Shown: positions 10,585 through 21,764 of the stretch, piece by piece
Layout of the letters: every line of letters starts with the position of its first letter
How positions within the stretch are numbered: the first letter of the stretch is position 1
Assembly (NCBI RefSeq): GCF_026151205.1
Contig: NC_087077.1
Coordinates: forward strand, 10,035,983 to 10,099,982
DNA from: Bolinopsis microptera
Taxonomy: Eukaryota; Ctenophora; Tentaculata; Lobata; Bolinopsidae
DNA: 64,000 bases
Reading direction: 5' to 3'
Translations under genes and position numbers: made by a program
Notes under the pieces: generated by a model
Told to the model about the DNA's origin: nothing
The model's input: the letters and a program-made list of their open reading frames with translations, nothing else
Databases searched by the model: none

Positions 10585-12202
10585 TTCTCCTGTGGGGGCA
10601 CTAAATCGTCGTTTGAAAGAATGGGAAAATTTTGAAAAACTTAACTTCGCTTCGCGGTACTAGCAAAAACTGCCCGTTTGCCTATAAGTAGAAGCACGCT
10701 TTTTTAGACAGATATTACAGGCGTATCCTCTAAAATCATCTAATTTGTCCAATTTTAGGGAGGGGGCGTTCTTGAGAATGTGGAGGGGCCGCCGACAAGG
10801 GTGGCTTGTCAGGAAGGGGGGGGGGGGCGCCAGCTACACTAACAGGCAACGTTTATATTATAAGTCACTGATGGTGCCCCAGTGCAGGTATAACCGTACC
10901 TCCTTTTTAATAGACTATTTATTATATATAGCGTACGCTTCGCTTCCCGAGTTACCTGTCTAGGGGATTTGGCCGCAGCAGGACTTGAAACGGTCAGGTA
11001 ACAATAAATGTGGTATACTGGCGGGGAGTGATAATTGTTTTGTTTACATTTTAGGTCGAGCACCATTTTTTAGGCAGTTATGCACGCCGTTCATTTTTTC
11101 CGCCAACCGCGTCGGCGTGCCACAAATGGCCCGGCGTGGCGGCGTTCGGCGCGTGGAACATAAATTTGTCAAAATTTAGGTTTGAATTTCCAGGCCCACA
11201 AAAATTGTGGCGTACGGTGCGTGCATGAAAATAAGATGTAATAAGTGAAGTTTTGACAATTATATTTCGGTGGTTTTACAATTATATTTTAAGGAAAATC
11301 AAAATTCTTAACATTGTCGTTGAACAATTTGGATCTCCTAGAGTTTTAAAATCAACCCCGACTGGCTCCATACTCTTCTCATTTCCTTTCACGCACGACC
11401 GTCCCACCTTTGAGAGGTATCGGCCGTGTCGGCGTGTGAAAATTGTGCGGCGCGGCGGGTCCGGCGGCGCGTGCATCAACTGTTCTTAGTTCGAGCACAT
11501 TTTTTGTATTATAGAAGGATTGTAAACACTGTAACGCCTACTTGTTTACCCCCCTTTGAGGGCCCCGAATTATGTTCTGAATCGACAGCTCAAAATAACC
11601 GAGAAAATCGACCTTCTTATTAACTCATTTTGTGTGACTGTTTTTCTGACCTAAAAATTGCATGAAAAATCGATTTAACTAAGGTTTTTCAGAACCTATA
11701 ACACTTCCTTATCCCTCAAAATTTGATGTTTTTATAGTTTAGAATGCGAGCAACAAGCACATATATTTTTGATCCATCGGTTCTACACTCTTGCCTAGGC
11801 TGAAACCGAAAGATCGAGGCAATCCTCACCTTAACTGATCGAACTTTAGCGAAGAGCAGAGTACGACAAAACACAGCAGGTAAGCAACTCATTTTGGTGA
11901 CTGTTCCTCACCTGTACAACGTTGCACGAGAGTCGAGAAATCGATTTAAGTTGGTTTTACAGCCCAATAACGCTTCCTTATTCCTCAAAATTGTTGTGTT
12001 ACTCAAACAAAGAACATGTTGATTCTGCAACGAAAGAACAAGGAGATTGTCTCATTAACAACTCGGACAGGACTATCACAATTTTCAGAGCAGAGCACGA
12101 TATAGCAAAAGTCAAAAGAAACACAATAAAGGTAGGTAACCAACACCATGATATAATAATCATAATAACAACTGAATTATATTTATTCGGACGACGGGCA
12201 GC
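10585..12202 (+). repeat. Left arm of large inverted repeat
   Basis: Matches 16106-17650 in inverted orientation for most of its length. Landmarks include TTTGGCCGCAGCAGGACT (about 10969), GATAATTG...TTTACATTTTAGGTCGAGCAC (about 11031), CGATTTAAGTTGGTTTTAC (about 11942) and the TTATATTTATTCGG end near 12190. It carries a GC-rich insertion at about 11062-11487 absent from the other copies. Its outermost 285 bp is a degraded copy of the hAT MITE seen at 16403 and 17362. The reading frame at 11922-12275 belongs to the repeat and recurs at 13175 and, inverted, ending at 16386. Confidence 0.8.
11062..11487. mobile_element. GC-rich insertion flanked by an ~18-bp duplication
   Basis: AGGTCGAGCAC(C)ATTTTTTA precedes it and AGTTCGAGCACATTTTTT follows it. 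The paralogous copy near 12728-12767 has two directly adjacent copies of AGGTCGAGCACATTTTTT with nothing between. The insert contains several CGGCG-rich stretches and no recognised protein. Confidence 0.45.
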
Positions 12203-12684
12203 GCTGATGTGCTGCGTACGTGTGATCCTGACCTATTGTAATAGAGGTGTTATGTCACGTGACGCTGAATGCTGATCCGTCCAATCACAAACAGGAATAG
12301 TCAGCAGACGGATAATATATCTTTTGTTTACCTTTCATACCGTCAACAGTGCACCTATTACCCGTTATCAATTTTACCAATACTTCCGTGTTATCTCATC
12401 TAAAATAAACACCCCACACACAAAATAAACGCAATTGCCTTTGAGGGCAAGTGCAACATTATTAAAAGATTCGTCTTCTCAAGCTGATTACGATTCTGTA
12501 AAAATCATTTCAGAAAATTGATACTTTTTGAGTTATAGGCATTTTAAGCCTTAAATCTGCCATGTTTGGCCCTTTTTTACGATAAATTTTACTAAGTCGT
12601 TTAGGCCACATTTCATACCTTAAAACTCAAAACTGAGAGAAATCCTGTTCCAAAAAGTTGGATATAATCATTAGCTACACTCAC
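11488..12684 (+). repeat. ~1.2-kb repeat, direct copy 1
   Basis: Almost identical over its right half to 12749-13408 plus 14915-15449 (direct copy 2), ending at the same TTAGCTACACTCAC. The left half differs from copy 2 by several single-base indels. Copy 1 shows the uninterrupted sites for the foldback insertion at 13409 and for the hAT MITE at 16403. Confidence 0.85.
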
Positions 12685-13946
12685 AAGAATTTTGTAGGCT
12701 GAGGAGGTGATAATCGTTTGTTTACATTTTAGGTCGAGCACATTTTTTAGGTCGAGCACATTTTTTGTATTATAGAAGGTTTGTAACACTTGTAACGCCT
12801 TCTTGTTACCCCCCTTTGAGGGCCCCGAATTATTTTCTGAACGACAGCTCAAAAATAACCGAGAAATCGACCTTCTTATTAACTCATTTTGGTGACTGTT
12901 TCTGACCTAAAATTGCATGAAAAATCGATTTAACTAGGTTTCAGAACCTATAACACTTCCTTATCCCTCAAAATTGATGTTTTATAGTTTAGAATGCGAG
13001 CAACAAGCAACATATATTTTGATCCTTCGGTTCTACAGCTCTTGACCTAGGGCTGAAACCGAAAGATCGAGGCAATCCTCACCTTAACTGATCGAACTTT
13101 AGCGAAGAGCAGAGTACGACAAAACACAGCAGGTAAGCAACTCATTTTGGTGACTGTTCCTCACCTGTACAACGTTGCACGAGAGTCGAGAAATCGATTT
13201 AAGTTGGTTTTACAGCCCAATAACGCTTCCTTATTCCTCAAAATTGTTGTGTTACTCAAACAAAGAACATGTTGATTCTGCAACGAAAGAACAAGGAGAT
13301 TGTCTCATTAACAACTCGGACAGGACTATCACAATTTTCAGAGCAGAGCACGATATAGCAAAAGTCAAAAGAAACACAATAAAGGTAGGTAACCAACACC
13401 ATGATATATATACATATCACCGGAGACTCGCGGGCGGAACAAAATATTGCACGCGCACGCGCGTGCAATATTTCATAATAACATAAACCCGCCACGCAAA
13501 GGGTTTATATAACAGATCATCCCGCGCTAGCGGGATGATCTGATAAACACATACGAGTGCGCGCAGCGCACGAGTTTTGTGTTAATATGTAATCCCGAAG
13601 CGCCAGCTGAGGGATTACATTTATTTAGCCCTGAGCGTGAAGTGTTTATGGATTATAATTATCTCCGGCGATTTCGACAAGGGATTTATACTTTAGAAAT
13701 ACATTAGAATCTGAATGTCAAACCGATCTGTCATAGTGTAAGTGGAGCAATAGCTTGAACGTTAGCAGGAACAAGAGCTGGAAGGAGAGCAAGCAAAACA
13801 ATACTATTTTAGGGCACGGACAAGGGTAGCTGGCTAGTCGCCAACTTCTCACGCCACGCGTTGGAGAAATTCCAAGAATTAGCTGCTTTGGCAACGTTCC
13901 CAGGAATTTGCGTGTAAAAGAAGTGGACGGTTACGATGTTTCATAT

Positions 13947-14030
13947 CACGTGGTGCGCTTTCGTGTCACGTGGTATAGACTCAGCGTATGCTATTGGTGG
14001 CACGTGGTACGCACGTGACGCGCCCACGTG
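13947..14030. promoter_or_regulatory. Cluster of five CACGTG palindromes
   Basis: CACGTG occurs at 13947, 13967, 14001, 14012 and 14025, five times in 84 bp, with an inverted CCAAT (ATTGG) at about 13993. CACGTG is the canonical E-box bound by Myc/Max, USF and CLOCK-type bHLH factors. Whether it is active here is unknown; it lies inside the foldback insertion. Confidence 0.4.
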
Positions 14031-14468
14031 ATCGCGCGTCTAACTGTTCTACTATTATCGAGTTCTAATCAGCAGTATCATTGATTATTGTAAGTCGGAG
14101 AATTGAATGATAAACATCAGTTACGACTAAAAAGCGGGCCGGGTTTATACAAATTTCCGGGGCGGGATGATATCACCTTGAGATGTTTATCTAACAGCGG
14201 GCCGGGCTGAGTGATAATATGATCCCGCGTCGAAATCCCGGAGATATTTATATGTCCCCGAGGGCGCTAGCCCGAGGAGGACATATTTTCGTATAGCACG
14301 GAGGGCCCATCGGGCCCGAGTGCTATACGATTTTTCCGCCCGCGGGTCGAGGTGATGTGGATTATATCCATCAGCGGGCGTTTTACAGTTAATATATAAT
14401 CTTATAAATAAACAATGGAGCTTGTATAAAAGTCAACTCTAGAAAAGGTCGCCACTAATTGTTGTAAC

Positions 14469-14536
14469 CATGGTAACACGTCACGTGTTCAATGTAAGCC
14501 AATCATAAAGGGCTGTGTCGTATATAGGGGCTGGAG
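14469..14536. promoter_or_regulatory. Promoter-like module: X-box, E-box, CCAAT, TATA-like
   Basis: GTAACCATGGTAAC is a perfect palindromic RFX X-box half-site pair. It is followed by CACGTG, GCCAATCA and GTATATAGG within about 70 bp. No convincing ORF starts downstream on the plus strand. It may be a relic or internal element promoter; the call rests only on motif spacing. Confidence 0.3.
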
Positions 14537-15449
14537 ATAAGAGATCCATACTGGCTCTGCATTCCTGGGCCGTGAGAATAATGAATGTAATGTCAGTGAC
14601 GATGAATATCAATAATAGAGGGATTATTATAGTGCTGATGTGTATTATATTTATGTAGTGTGTTATAATAACTTTGATATAAATCAAAGTATCATGTCAT
14701 CTGCTCACGAGCTGCATGAGCAGCCCTACCGGACACAAAAATAAAATATATCTCCGTGCTATGAAAATATTTTAGAGAACTCCGGGCTATATTGCTACTG
14801 GTCAAATTAAATGTCACTTGTTAGCGGGCTATATCATGAGCGGGCTGTAGAGATATCGGGCCCTTTGACAGCGGGCTGGTGAGAGCCCGCTATGCGAAAA
14901 AGCGCACGCTGGTGGATATAATAATCATAATAACAACTGAATTATATTTATTCGGACGACGGGCAGCGCTGATGTGCTGCGTACGTGTGATCCTGACCTA
15001 TTGTAATAGAGGTGTTATGTCACGTGACGCTGAATGCTGATCCGTCCAATCACAAACAGGAATAGTCAGCAGACGGATAATATATCTTTTGTTTACCTTT
15101 CATACCGTCAACAGTGCACCTATTACCCGTTATCAATTTTACCAATACTTCCGTGTTATCTCATCTAAAATAAACACCCCACACACAAAATAAACGCAAT
15201 TGCCTTTGAGGGCAAGTGCAACATTATTAAAAGATTCGTCTTCTCAAGCTGATTACGATTCTGTAAAAATCATTTCAGAAAATTGATACTTTTTGAGTTA
15301 TAGGCATTTTAAGCCTTAAATATGCCATGTTTGGCCCTTTTTTACGATAAATTTTACTAAGTCGTTTAGGCCACATTTCATACCTTAAAACTCAAAACTG
15401 AGAGAAATCCTGTTCCAAAAAGTTGGATATAATCATTAGCTACACTCAC

Positions 15450-16105
15450 GGGCATTTTTGAAGCGATATCTGATGACCTGGGCGAGTGGTAAAATGTACA
15501 ACTTTGGTGGTAGGCAAAAATCCTAATTTTTATTTTTTCATCTTGTTTGGTCTGTAACTTGGTAATTTATTGTTCAATTATAAAATCCTTTAAAGGGTTG
15601 TCTTGTACGGAGTGTAAGTAATGTTCAGTAAAAAAATCAGCCAAAAAACTTTTTAAAATGGCCGAACTATCGGTATTACAGTGACAGACTTCTCCAAATT
15701 TTAAAAATTTCCGAAAAAGAAAAATATTTTTTTTCTCGATGAGGGACTATTTTTAGAAAATTTTGAAGGTGTGCAATCTTATTCTTTTTGTCTATTTTTA
15801 AAATAAAATCGATGTTCGGAGCAAAAACGTTTTTGGTTTAAGCTAGGGAGCACTCATGGGTATATTCCTTTGGTTCCAGTTGGTGTAAACTTAAAGCACA
15901 GTTCATCATTTGGAATTCCACTGAGTTGATAATCGCGACCACATATTACAGCAAACTGAATATTACTAATCTCCGCAGTTCAACCGAGACATACTATAAC
16001 TAAAAAATTATGTTAACGTTCTGTTTCTGACTGGACGATAAGCACCACAGTCAGTTGGGGGAGAGACCAACACACTATCAAGATTGTTTGACTATCGTAA
16101 ACAGG
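15450..16105. other. Unique-looking spacer between repeats
   Basis: AT-rich sequence between direct copy 2 and the right inverted arm. No exon, RNA gene or repeat partner was recognised. Confidence 0.4.
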
Positions 16106-17650
16106 GCTGCCCTTCGTCCGAATAAATATAATTCAGTTGTTATTATGATTGTTATATCATGGTGTTGGTTACCTACCTTTATTGTGTTTCTTTTGACTTT
16201 TGCTATATCGAGCTCTGCTCTGAAAATTGTGATAGTCCTGTCCGAGTTGTTAATGAGACAATCTCCTTGTTCTTTCGTTGCAGAATCAACATGTTCTTTG
16301 TTTGAGTAACACAACAATTTTGAGGAATAAGGAAGCGTTATTGGGCTGTAAAACCAACTTAAATCGATTTCTCGACTCTCGTGCAACGTTGTACAGGTGA
16401 GGCAGTGGCGTAACGAAGGGCCCTGCTGACCCCGCTGTGCAGGGGGGCGCCGTCTTAGGGGGGCGCCAAATCGTCGTTTGAATGTGGGACAATTTCGAAA
16501 ACTTAACTAAAGTACTAGCAAAACTGCGCGTTTTGCTCTAGATACACACTTTTTTAGAGATTTTACCGGCGTATCCTCTTAAATCGCCTAATTTGTTCAA
16601 TTTTAGGGAGGGGCACCAAAAGGAGAGGGGGCGCCAACAGGGGGGCGCCTTTTCGGCAGGGGGGCGCCAACAGGCAACGTTACGCCACTGAGGTGAGGAA
16701 CAGTCACAAAAATGAGTTGCTTACCTGTTGTGTTTTTTCGTACTCTGCTCTTCGCTAAAGTTCGATCAGTTAAGGTGAGGATTGCCTCGATTTTTCGGTT
16801 TCAGCCCTAGGTCAAGAGCTGTAGAACCGAAGGATCAAAATATATGTTGCTTGTTGCTCGCATTCTAAACTATAAAACATCAATTTTGAGGGATAAGGAA
16901 GTGTTATAGGTTCTGAAACCTTGTTAAATCGATTTTTCATGCAATTTTAGGTCAGAAACAGTCACCAAAATGAGTTAATAAGAAGGTCGATTTCTCGGTT
17001 ATTTTTGAGCTGTCGTTCAGAAAATAATTCGGGGCCCTCAAAGGGGGGTAACAAGAAGGCGTTACAAGTGTTACAAACCTTCTATAATACAAAAAATGTA
17101 ACACCTCCTCAGCCTGCTGAACATGTGCTCGACCTAAAATGTAAACAAACAATTATCACCTTCCCGCCAGTATCCACATCTATTGATATCTGACCAATTC
17201 CAGTCCTGCTGCGGCCAAATCCCTAGACAGGTACTCGGTTCCTGAGTTCCTAGTCGTATGTGGTTATATCAAATGTGGTCAATATACAACTAAGCCGAAG
17301 CGTACGCTATAATATAAATCTATAAAAAGGAGTACGAGTTATACTGCCACTGGGGCACCATCAGTGGCTTAATAATATAACGTTGCCTGTTGGCGCCCCC
17401 CCCCCCCCCCCTTCCTGAAAAAGCACCCCTTGTCGGCGCCCCTCCACATTCAGCGCCCCTCCCTAAAATTGGACAAATTAGATGATTTTAGAGGATACGC
17501 CTGTAATATCTCTGAAAAAGCGTGCTTCTACTTCTAGAGCAAAACGCGCAGTTTTGCTAGTACCGCGAAGTTAAGTTTTTTCAAAATTTTCCATCATTCA
17601 AACGACGATTTAGCGCCCCCCTAAGAGTAAGATGGCGATGGCGCCCCCCC
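16106..17650 (-). repeat. Right arm of large inverted repeat
   Basis: Inverted counterpart of 10585-12202. It carries two hAT-type MITEs (16403-16690 and 17362-17702) and differs from the left arm by several indels. The frame read leftward from 16386 repeats the product of the 11922 and 13175 frames for about 78 residues. Confidence 0.8.
16403..16690. mobile_element. hAT-type MITE with perfect 8-bp target duplication
   Basis: Terminal inverted repeats CAGTGGCGTAACG / CGTTACGCCACTG, flanked on both sides by AGGTGAGG (16395-16402 and 16691-16698). The paralogous repeats near 11905-11915 and 13158-13168 show the empty site with a single AGGTGAGG (as its complement). CAGTG-type ends plus an 8-bp duplication are typical of hAT elements. 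Internally it is rich in GGGGGCGCC blocks and has no ORF. Confidence 0.9.
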
Positions 17651-17702
17651 CCCCCACCCCCCGCACAGCGAGGTCGGTGGAGCCCTTCGTTACGCCAAGC
17701 TG
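17362..17702. mobile_element. Older relative of the hAT MITE
   Basis: Shares the interior of the 16403 element (AAACGACGATTT, GCGCAGTTTTGCTAGTAC, AGGATACGCC, poly-C blocks). The left end begins CAGTGGC. Flanks GGCACCAT (17354-17361) and AGCACCAT (17703-17710) agree at seven of eight positions, consistent with a decayed 8-bp target duplication. Confidence 0.65.
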
Positions 17703-17814
17703 AGCACCATGAAAGCCCCTCGTTTCTCCGCAAAGACTCTTTCATTGTGCTAACTTTAAAGTAACTTTACAACAATATATCCCACATCATTGTTCAGTCT
17801 ACACCCTGTTACTC

Positions 17815-18123
17815 ATGGAGTACGATAACAATAACATTTTAAAAAAACTTGACAAAGGCAAATTAAGCGAAAAATATTTGAGGGTATCAATTCCAAACAG
17901 GGGAACAGCATTACAACCGGGAGCAATTCCAAAACTAAAAGATCGTGGCATGGACATTAACAAATTAGGACGCAATGAAACTACCGGACCACGATGTATG
18001 GCCATGGGGACTTGCCACCCCATGGAAACATTAAAATATATCGCCTCTGTTACATCGTTTCCTGTTAATATAAAACTCCGTTACAAAATGAACTGGGATA
18101 AAACAGTAATCTCATCGTGCTAG
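17815..18123 (+). CDS. 102-codon ORF in a dispersed repeat, unknown
   Basis: Opens with ATG and encodes a basic 102-residue sequence with no domain I recognise. Its 3' half (17985-18060) is shared with 1442-1510, where the frame is broken, so it is probably a transposon-derived fragment rather than a host gene. No splice or promoter context supports expression. Confidence 0.25.
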   Translation: MEYDNNNILKKLDKGKLSEKYLRVSIPNRGTALQPGAIPKLKDRGMDINKLGRNETTGPRCMAMGTCHPMETLKYIASVTSFPVNIKLRYKMNWDKTVISSC

Positions 18124-18150
18124 ATCTTTCTCATCGTGCTAGATCTTTCT
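18112..18150 (+). repeat. Short tandem duplication
   Basis: CTCATCGTGCTAGATCTTT occurs twice in direct succession, immediately before the 18171-18243 dispersed repeat copy. Confidence 0.8.
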
Positions 18151-18170
18151 ATTCGGGTCATATATCGCTT

Positions 18171-18243
18171 TGCTGGGCGGCGCTCAGCCTGGCATTCCGC
18201 CGAATCTCTATTTGTGAACATTATAGTCTGGGGTCCCCAGGTA
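18171..18243 (+). repeat. Dispersed repeat, copy 2
   Basis: Second copy of the segment at 1-86, with a deletion of about 12 bp and a few substitutions. Confidence 0.65.
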
Positions 18244-18349
18244 AATATCGCTGATCGCTTGGCTCCGTGGATGTGTACATATATATTTGTCACTTATTCA
18301 GAATTTAAAAAGGAGCATGCCTATTATAAACTTATAAAAGTATAAAGGA

Positions 18350-19260
18350 ATTCCTGAACTTTAGTTGCTCTGTAAAAGTGTTGCTAATGTTTTACTGTAG
18401 TTGTAGAGTTGTAGCTAGTGTCAGAGGTTTTACATCGCCACAATATTTACTATAGACATACCAAAGGCCGTGTGGGCTTTGTAGTCGACCAATTTTCGAA
18501 ACCCTTACTTAAACACTGCTAACAATATCACGCGACGTGCACTCAAACTCGGATCGCGTGCGACTTTAATCATTAATATTAAATTTATAGTCATAGACGA
18601 AAAAGGATTAAACGGATTAAAGGATTCAAAAGTTACAATGGTAATGTCTGACACAATTTAAAAAGTAATTCCACCCAAAAGTCAAAAAGTATACCATAAG
18701 GAACAATAATCCCCTCCCAAAAATCTTTTTGATTGAGACAAAAATATATTGATCTCTTCTAAATGTGTACCGAGTCTTACACTTGTGCTTTCACAGTTCA
18801 CTTCCTGTATCATAGTTTTGATACACAATATCCTGTGTTAAGACTAATTAGTTTGGAACCATCCAGAGTTCTGCCCTATAATAATACCACCGCCGTGTTT
18901 TATATTTGAGAGTTATTGCTTTGCAGATGGAATACTGTAGGTACCTACTTGTTCGAGGATTCCGTCACCAAAATTTTAAAAATTCGATTTTTGGGGGCCA
19001 CACGGACACCCAATCAACATTGAATTGCGTATACTCGTGTTTTTGAACATGTTAGAGTCTATAAGAGACTCCGTTGTAACTTGTAACATATTGCGATAGG
19101 TCATTCAACCCGGAATATAATCTGAAAAGATGTTGCGAAACAGATTTAAAATGACGAAGTTATCAAGCAATTTGTTTGGGTAATCAAACAAATTGATTGG
19201 GTAATCAATGATTACCCAATTACGACACCGTTTAATTGGGCTCTCTGCCTGCCTACCTGC
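18350..19260. other. Intergenic, no gene seen
   Basis: AT-rich. The only structure noted is a near-perfect palindrome at about 19186-19221 built from AATTTGTTTGGGTAATCA and ATTGGGTAATCA with their complements. Confidence 0.35.
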
Positions 19261-19545
19261 CTAGGTCGATCCAGATGAAATCTGGAACGAGTTTCGTGTC
19301 AACGCTTCTCTCCATTTATCCCTATCACACATGAGTAAACGCAGCTGGTCAGGTTCCAGTCCAGTGTCTTCAAGAAGGACGTCCGAGCTCTCTGCACGAT
19401 TCCCATAATGCGGATCTAGCAATAGCATCAACCCAATCACCTGATCACACGCAATGAACAAACTCGTTATGCTTAATATCTCGGTCGTCTGAGAAGCTAG
19501 AACTTTCATTGTTTCAGGACAAACGTAATTTAAGTGACCAAACAC
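19261..19545 (-). CDS. 94-codon ORF, possible retroelement remnant
   Basis: The frame ends in a DRDKWREAL segment resembling the ...DRxxWR... tail of many non-LTR retrotransposon polyproteins. Nothing else in it is recognised, and no reverse transcriptase motifs lie upstream. It could equally be a fragment of an unknown gene. Confidence 0.2.
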   Translation of the reverse strand: MFGHLNYVCPETMKVLASQTTEILSITSLFIACDQVIGLMLLLDPHYGNRAESSDVLLEDTGLEPDQLRLLMCDRDKWREALTRNSFQISSGST

Positions 19546-21764
19546 AATTCAATAAAATTTGGCTCGATCCGACTATCCAAACTATCAAATAAATGCGAAG
19601 ATGAACCTCTATTCGAAAAAAATTGACACGAATATTTTTCGATTTGACAAATTCCTCGAACCAGTGGTGGTAGTAAATTATACCAGAACGAACTATTTCA
19701 ATTGGACACTCAGTGACTGAGCTATTAAATTAAGGCCAACGTATGGGTATTGACTTGCCCCCCCCCCCCCCTGTATAGTGTATATTAATAGATGTGGATT
19801 CTCCGTCTCGTGGGAGGTGAGGTACATTTGTTTACTTTACCATGGCGGTTCTGCTCAGCAGGAGACAGAGGTGATGCACATTTTGTATTATGGAACACAA
19901 TTGTAACATTTTAATTGTGGACTAAAACTTAGTAGTAAGTTCGACCTTATATCGATAAAATCACATAAATTACTGTTGTAATTAACCATGTTGAACGAAT
20001 CATTCAACATGGTTAGCAAGCAGATCCCACCTTGTATTTCTTAAATATGAGGTTAGAACAAAAGGCCATAAACACAGAAAGAAGAAATAATAAACTAAAA
20101 TGGCGTGTACACTCGTGAAAGGAGAGTACAAGTACAACAAATTGCTGTTATAAATGTTTCAGTCACCACGATATTTAAAAAAATAAAAGTATTAAGTCCT
20201 AAAAATAACTATAAACGTGTACCTACATAATTATTAATTATATTACATTATATAGTAACAGTATTATATTACATCACAATGCTGGCAAGCATGACCGTGC
20301 CTCTTATATTCACAATACTATTTACCCCCTTTACTATTTACCCCCTTTACTATTTACCCCCTTTACTTTTATAACCCTTTATTATTTTTCGGGCATTAAG
20401 ACTCATCGAAAGTAGTTCAGCAGGTATATTTAAGTTCAAATCATTCTAATTCAATGTTAAAGATGACAGGAACAAGAAATAATTATGTGGAGGTTTTTAA
20501 GAAATTTGCGCAAAATACGCGCCAGCATGTTATACGAAATTCGGTAAAAAACCCAAAATTGCCATATTCAGGTGCCTTAAAAACCATGTTAAAATTGAGT
20601 TAGAGATCTGAAACTTTGCAGGGCGTCTAGACGTTGACCAAATCGACTGTAAAAAAAATTTCGTGTTTCAGGAGTATCGGGAAATGGGTTTTCTGGAACC
20701 CCTGTTTTACGATAGATTGTCGTGATACATATATTCAGGGATAGACGCTTTGCCAGTCAAATGTAGTCAATTGTAGCCTGAATTTAAGTGTCCGGAGATT
20801 CAAAAGTATAAAAGATACAGCAATTTCCGACCACAGGTCTTAAAGATAATTGTTTACACTTCAGTTTCAATTATATCAAAAAATAATTTAACGTCATCAT
20901 CACCACTTGATGACGTCATCAAATTAAGTGTTTTTAAAACTTGATTTTTGACAAAATAACAACTTTTCAAACTGATTTTACACCATTAAGGAGTAATTTT
21001 ATTCAAAATCTGAGGACATTTTCATATTAGATAATTGTTCAAGCATTCTGAAAATCTACCGGAAAGTTTCCCTACTTTGCTCCTTCATAAAGATATTTGC
21101 CATTGAAGTTAGTGCTTTTTTGAAGAATTATTTTATAAAAACGTCAATTTTGCGATTTAGTATTCTCTGATGTTGGGCTATCCCTTGGGTTGTGGAGCTC
21201 AGTTCTGCTTCCTATAGGTATAAATTGTGTATTAGGCTAGTTTTAAAGTTAAAAATTTAAAAGTTGCACACGTGGGGACACGCCCAAATTGATTAAAAAT
21301 TGCTAAAATCACTGAAAATTGCTGTTTTTACCATTTTCTGTAAACGTTGGTGTGCCGTTGTGATTACAGTTCTTCTTGAAATACTTTGAAACTTTGCATG
21401 CTTATCAAACTATATATAAAACACCAACACGCAAAAATTTACGGCGATTCAATATTGGATGCGCACGCAACGTCCGCTCATAGTTTGCACGTGCGAAAGG
21501 TGATAATTTTGCTCATTCGTGATTTCGATTAAATTCTGCTTTACCACGACAGTTCAATGTCATTATATATAAATTTAATGCCAACTTGAATGAGTATAAA
21601 GTGGCAAATTCAGTCAGTGATCGACCAATATGCTTACCCAAACACAAGGAAATGTTTTCAAAGGAAAAATTTCGAAATCGTTGAAACTTCCTCCTTATTA
21701 ATGAAGATATCAGTTTATATTTCGACTTTATAAAGTACCCTGACATTAATCAAAAAGCGATGAT
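19546..21764. other. Intergenic with short repeats
   Basis: A fragment at about 19798-19920 resembles the region around 12720-12780 (TTTGTTTAC, CAGCAGG, CATTTTGTATTAT). CTATTTACCCCCTTTA is repeated three times at about 20325-20370. The remainder shows no supported exon. Confidence 0.35.

Larger units (their letters stand above)
13409..14914. mobile_element. Hairpin-dense foldback insertion, ~1.5 kb
   Basis: Inserted into repeat copy 2 with GATATA at both borders (13403-13408 and 14915-14920). It is full of strong hairpins: a 15-bp stem at 13442-13473, a 13-bp stem at 13513-13542 around GCTA, a 9-bp stem at about 13590-13621, a stem with a GCTA centre at about 14250-14287, one at about 14290-14331, and one near 14868-14890. 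Nested inverted repeats pair about 13412-13437 with 14337-14365 and about 13652-13690 with 14215-14250. A group of CACGTG sites lies near 14.0 kb. No transposase is visible, so it would be non-autonomous. The superfamily is not recognised. Confidence 0.6.
12716..15449 (+). repeat. ~1.2-kb repeat, direct copy 2, split by an insertion
   Basis: The left part (12716-13408) and right part (14915-15449) together match copy 1. They are separated by a 1.5-kb insertion flanked by GATATA on both sides. The 103-codon ORF at 13175-13486 is the repeat's own frame running into the insertion. Confidence 0.85.

Noticed and set aside
11922-12275. 117-codon ORF recurring in three repeat copies
   Set aside because: Conserved only because the repeats are recent; ends differ at each insertion, and no domain is recognised.
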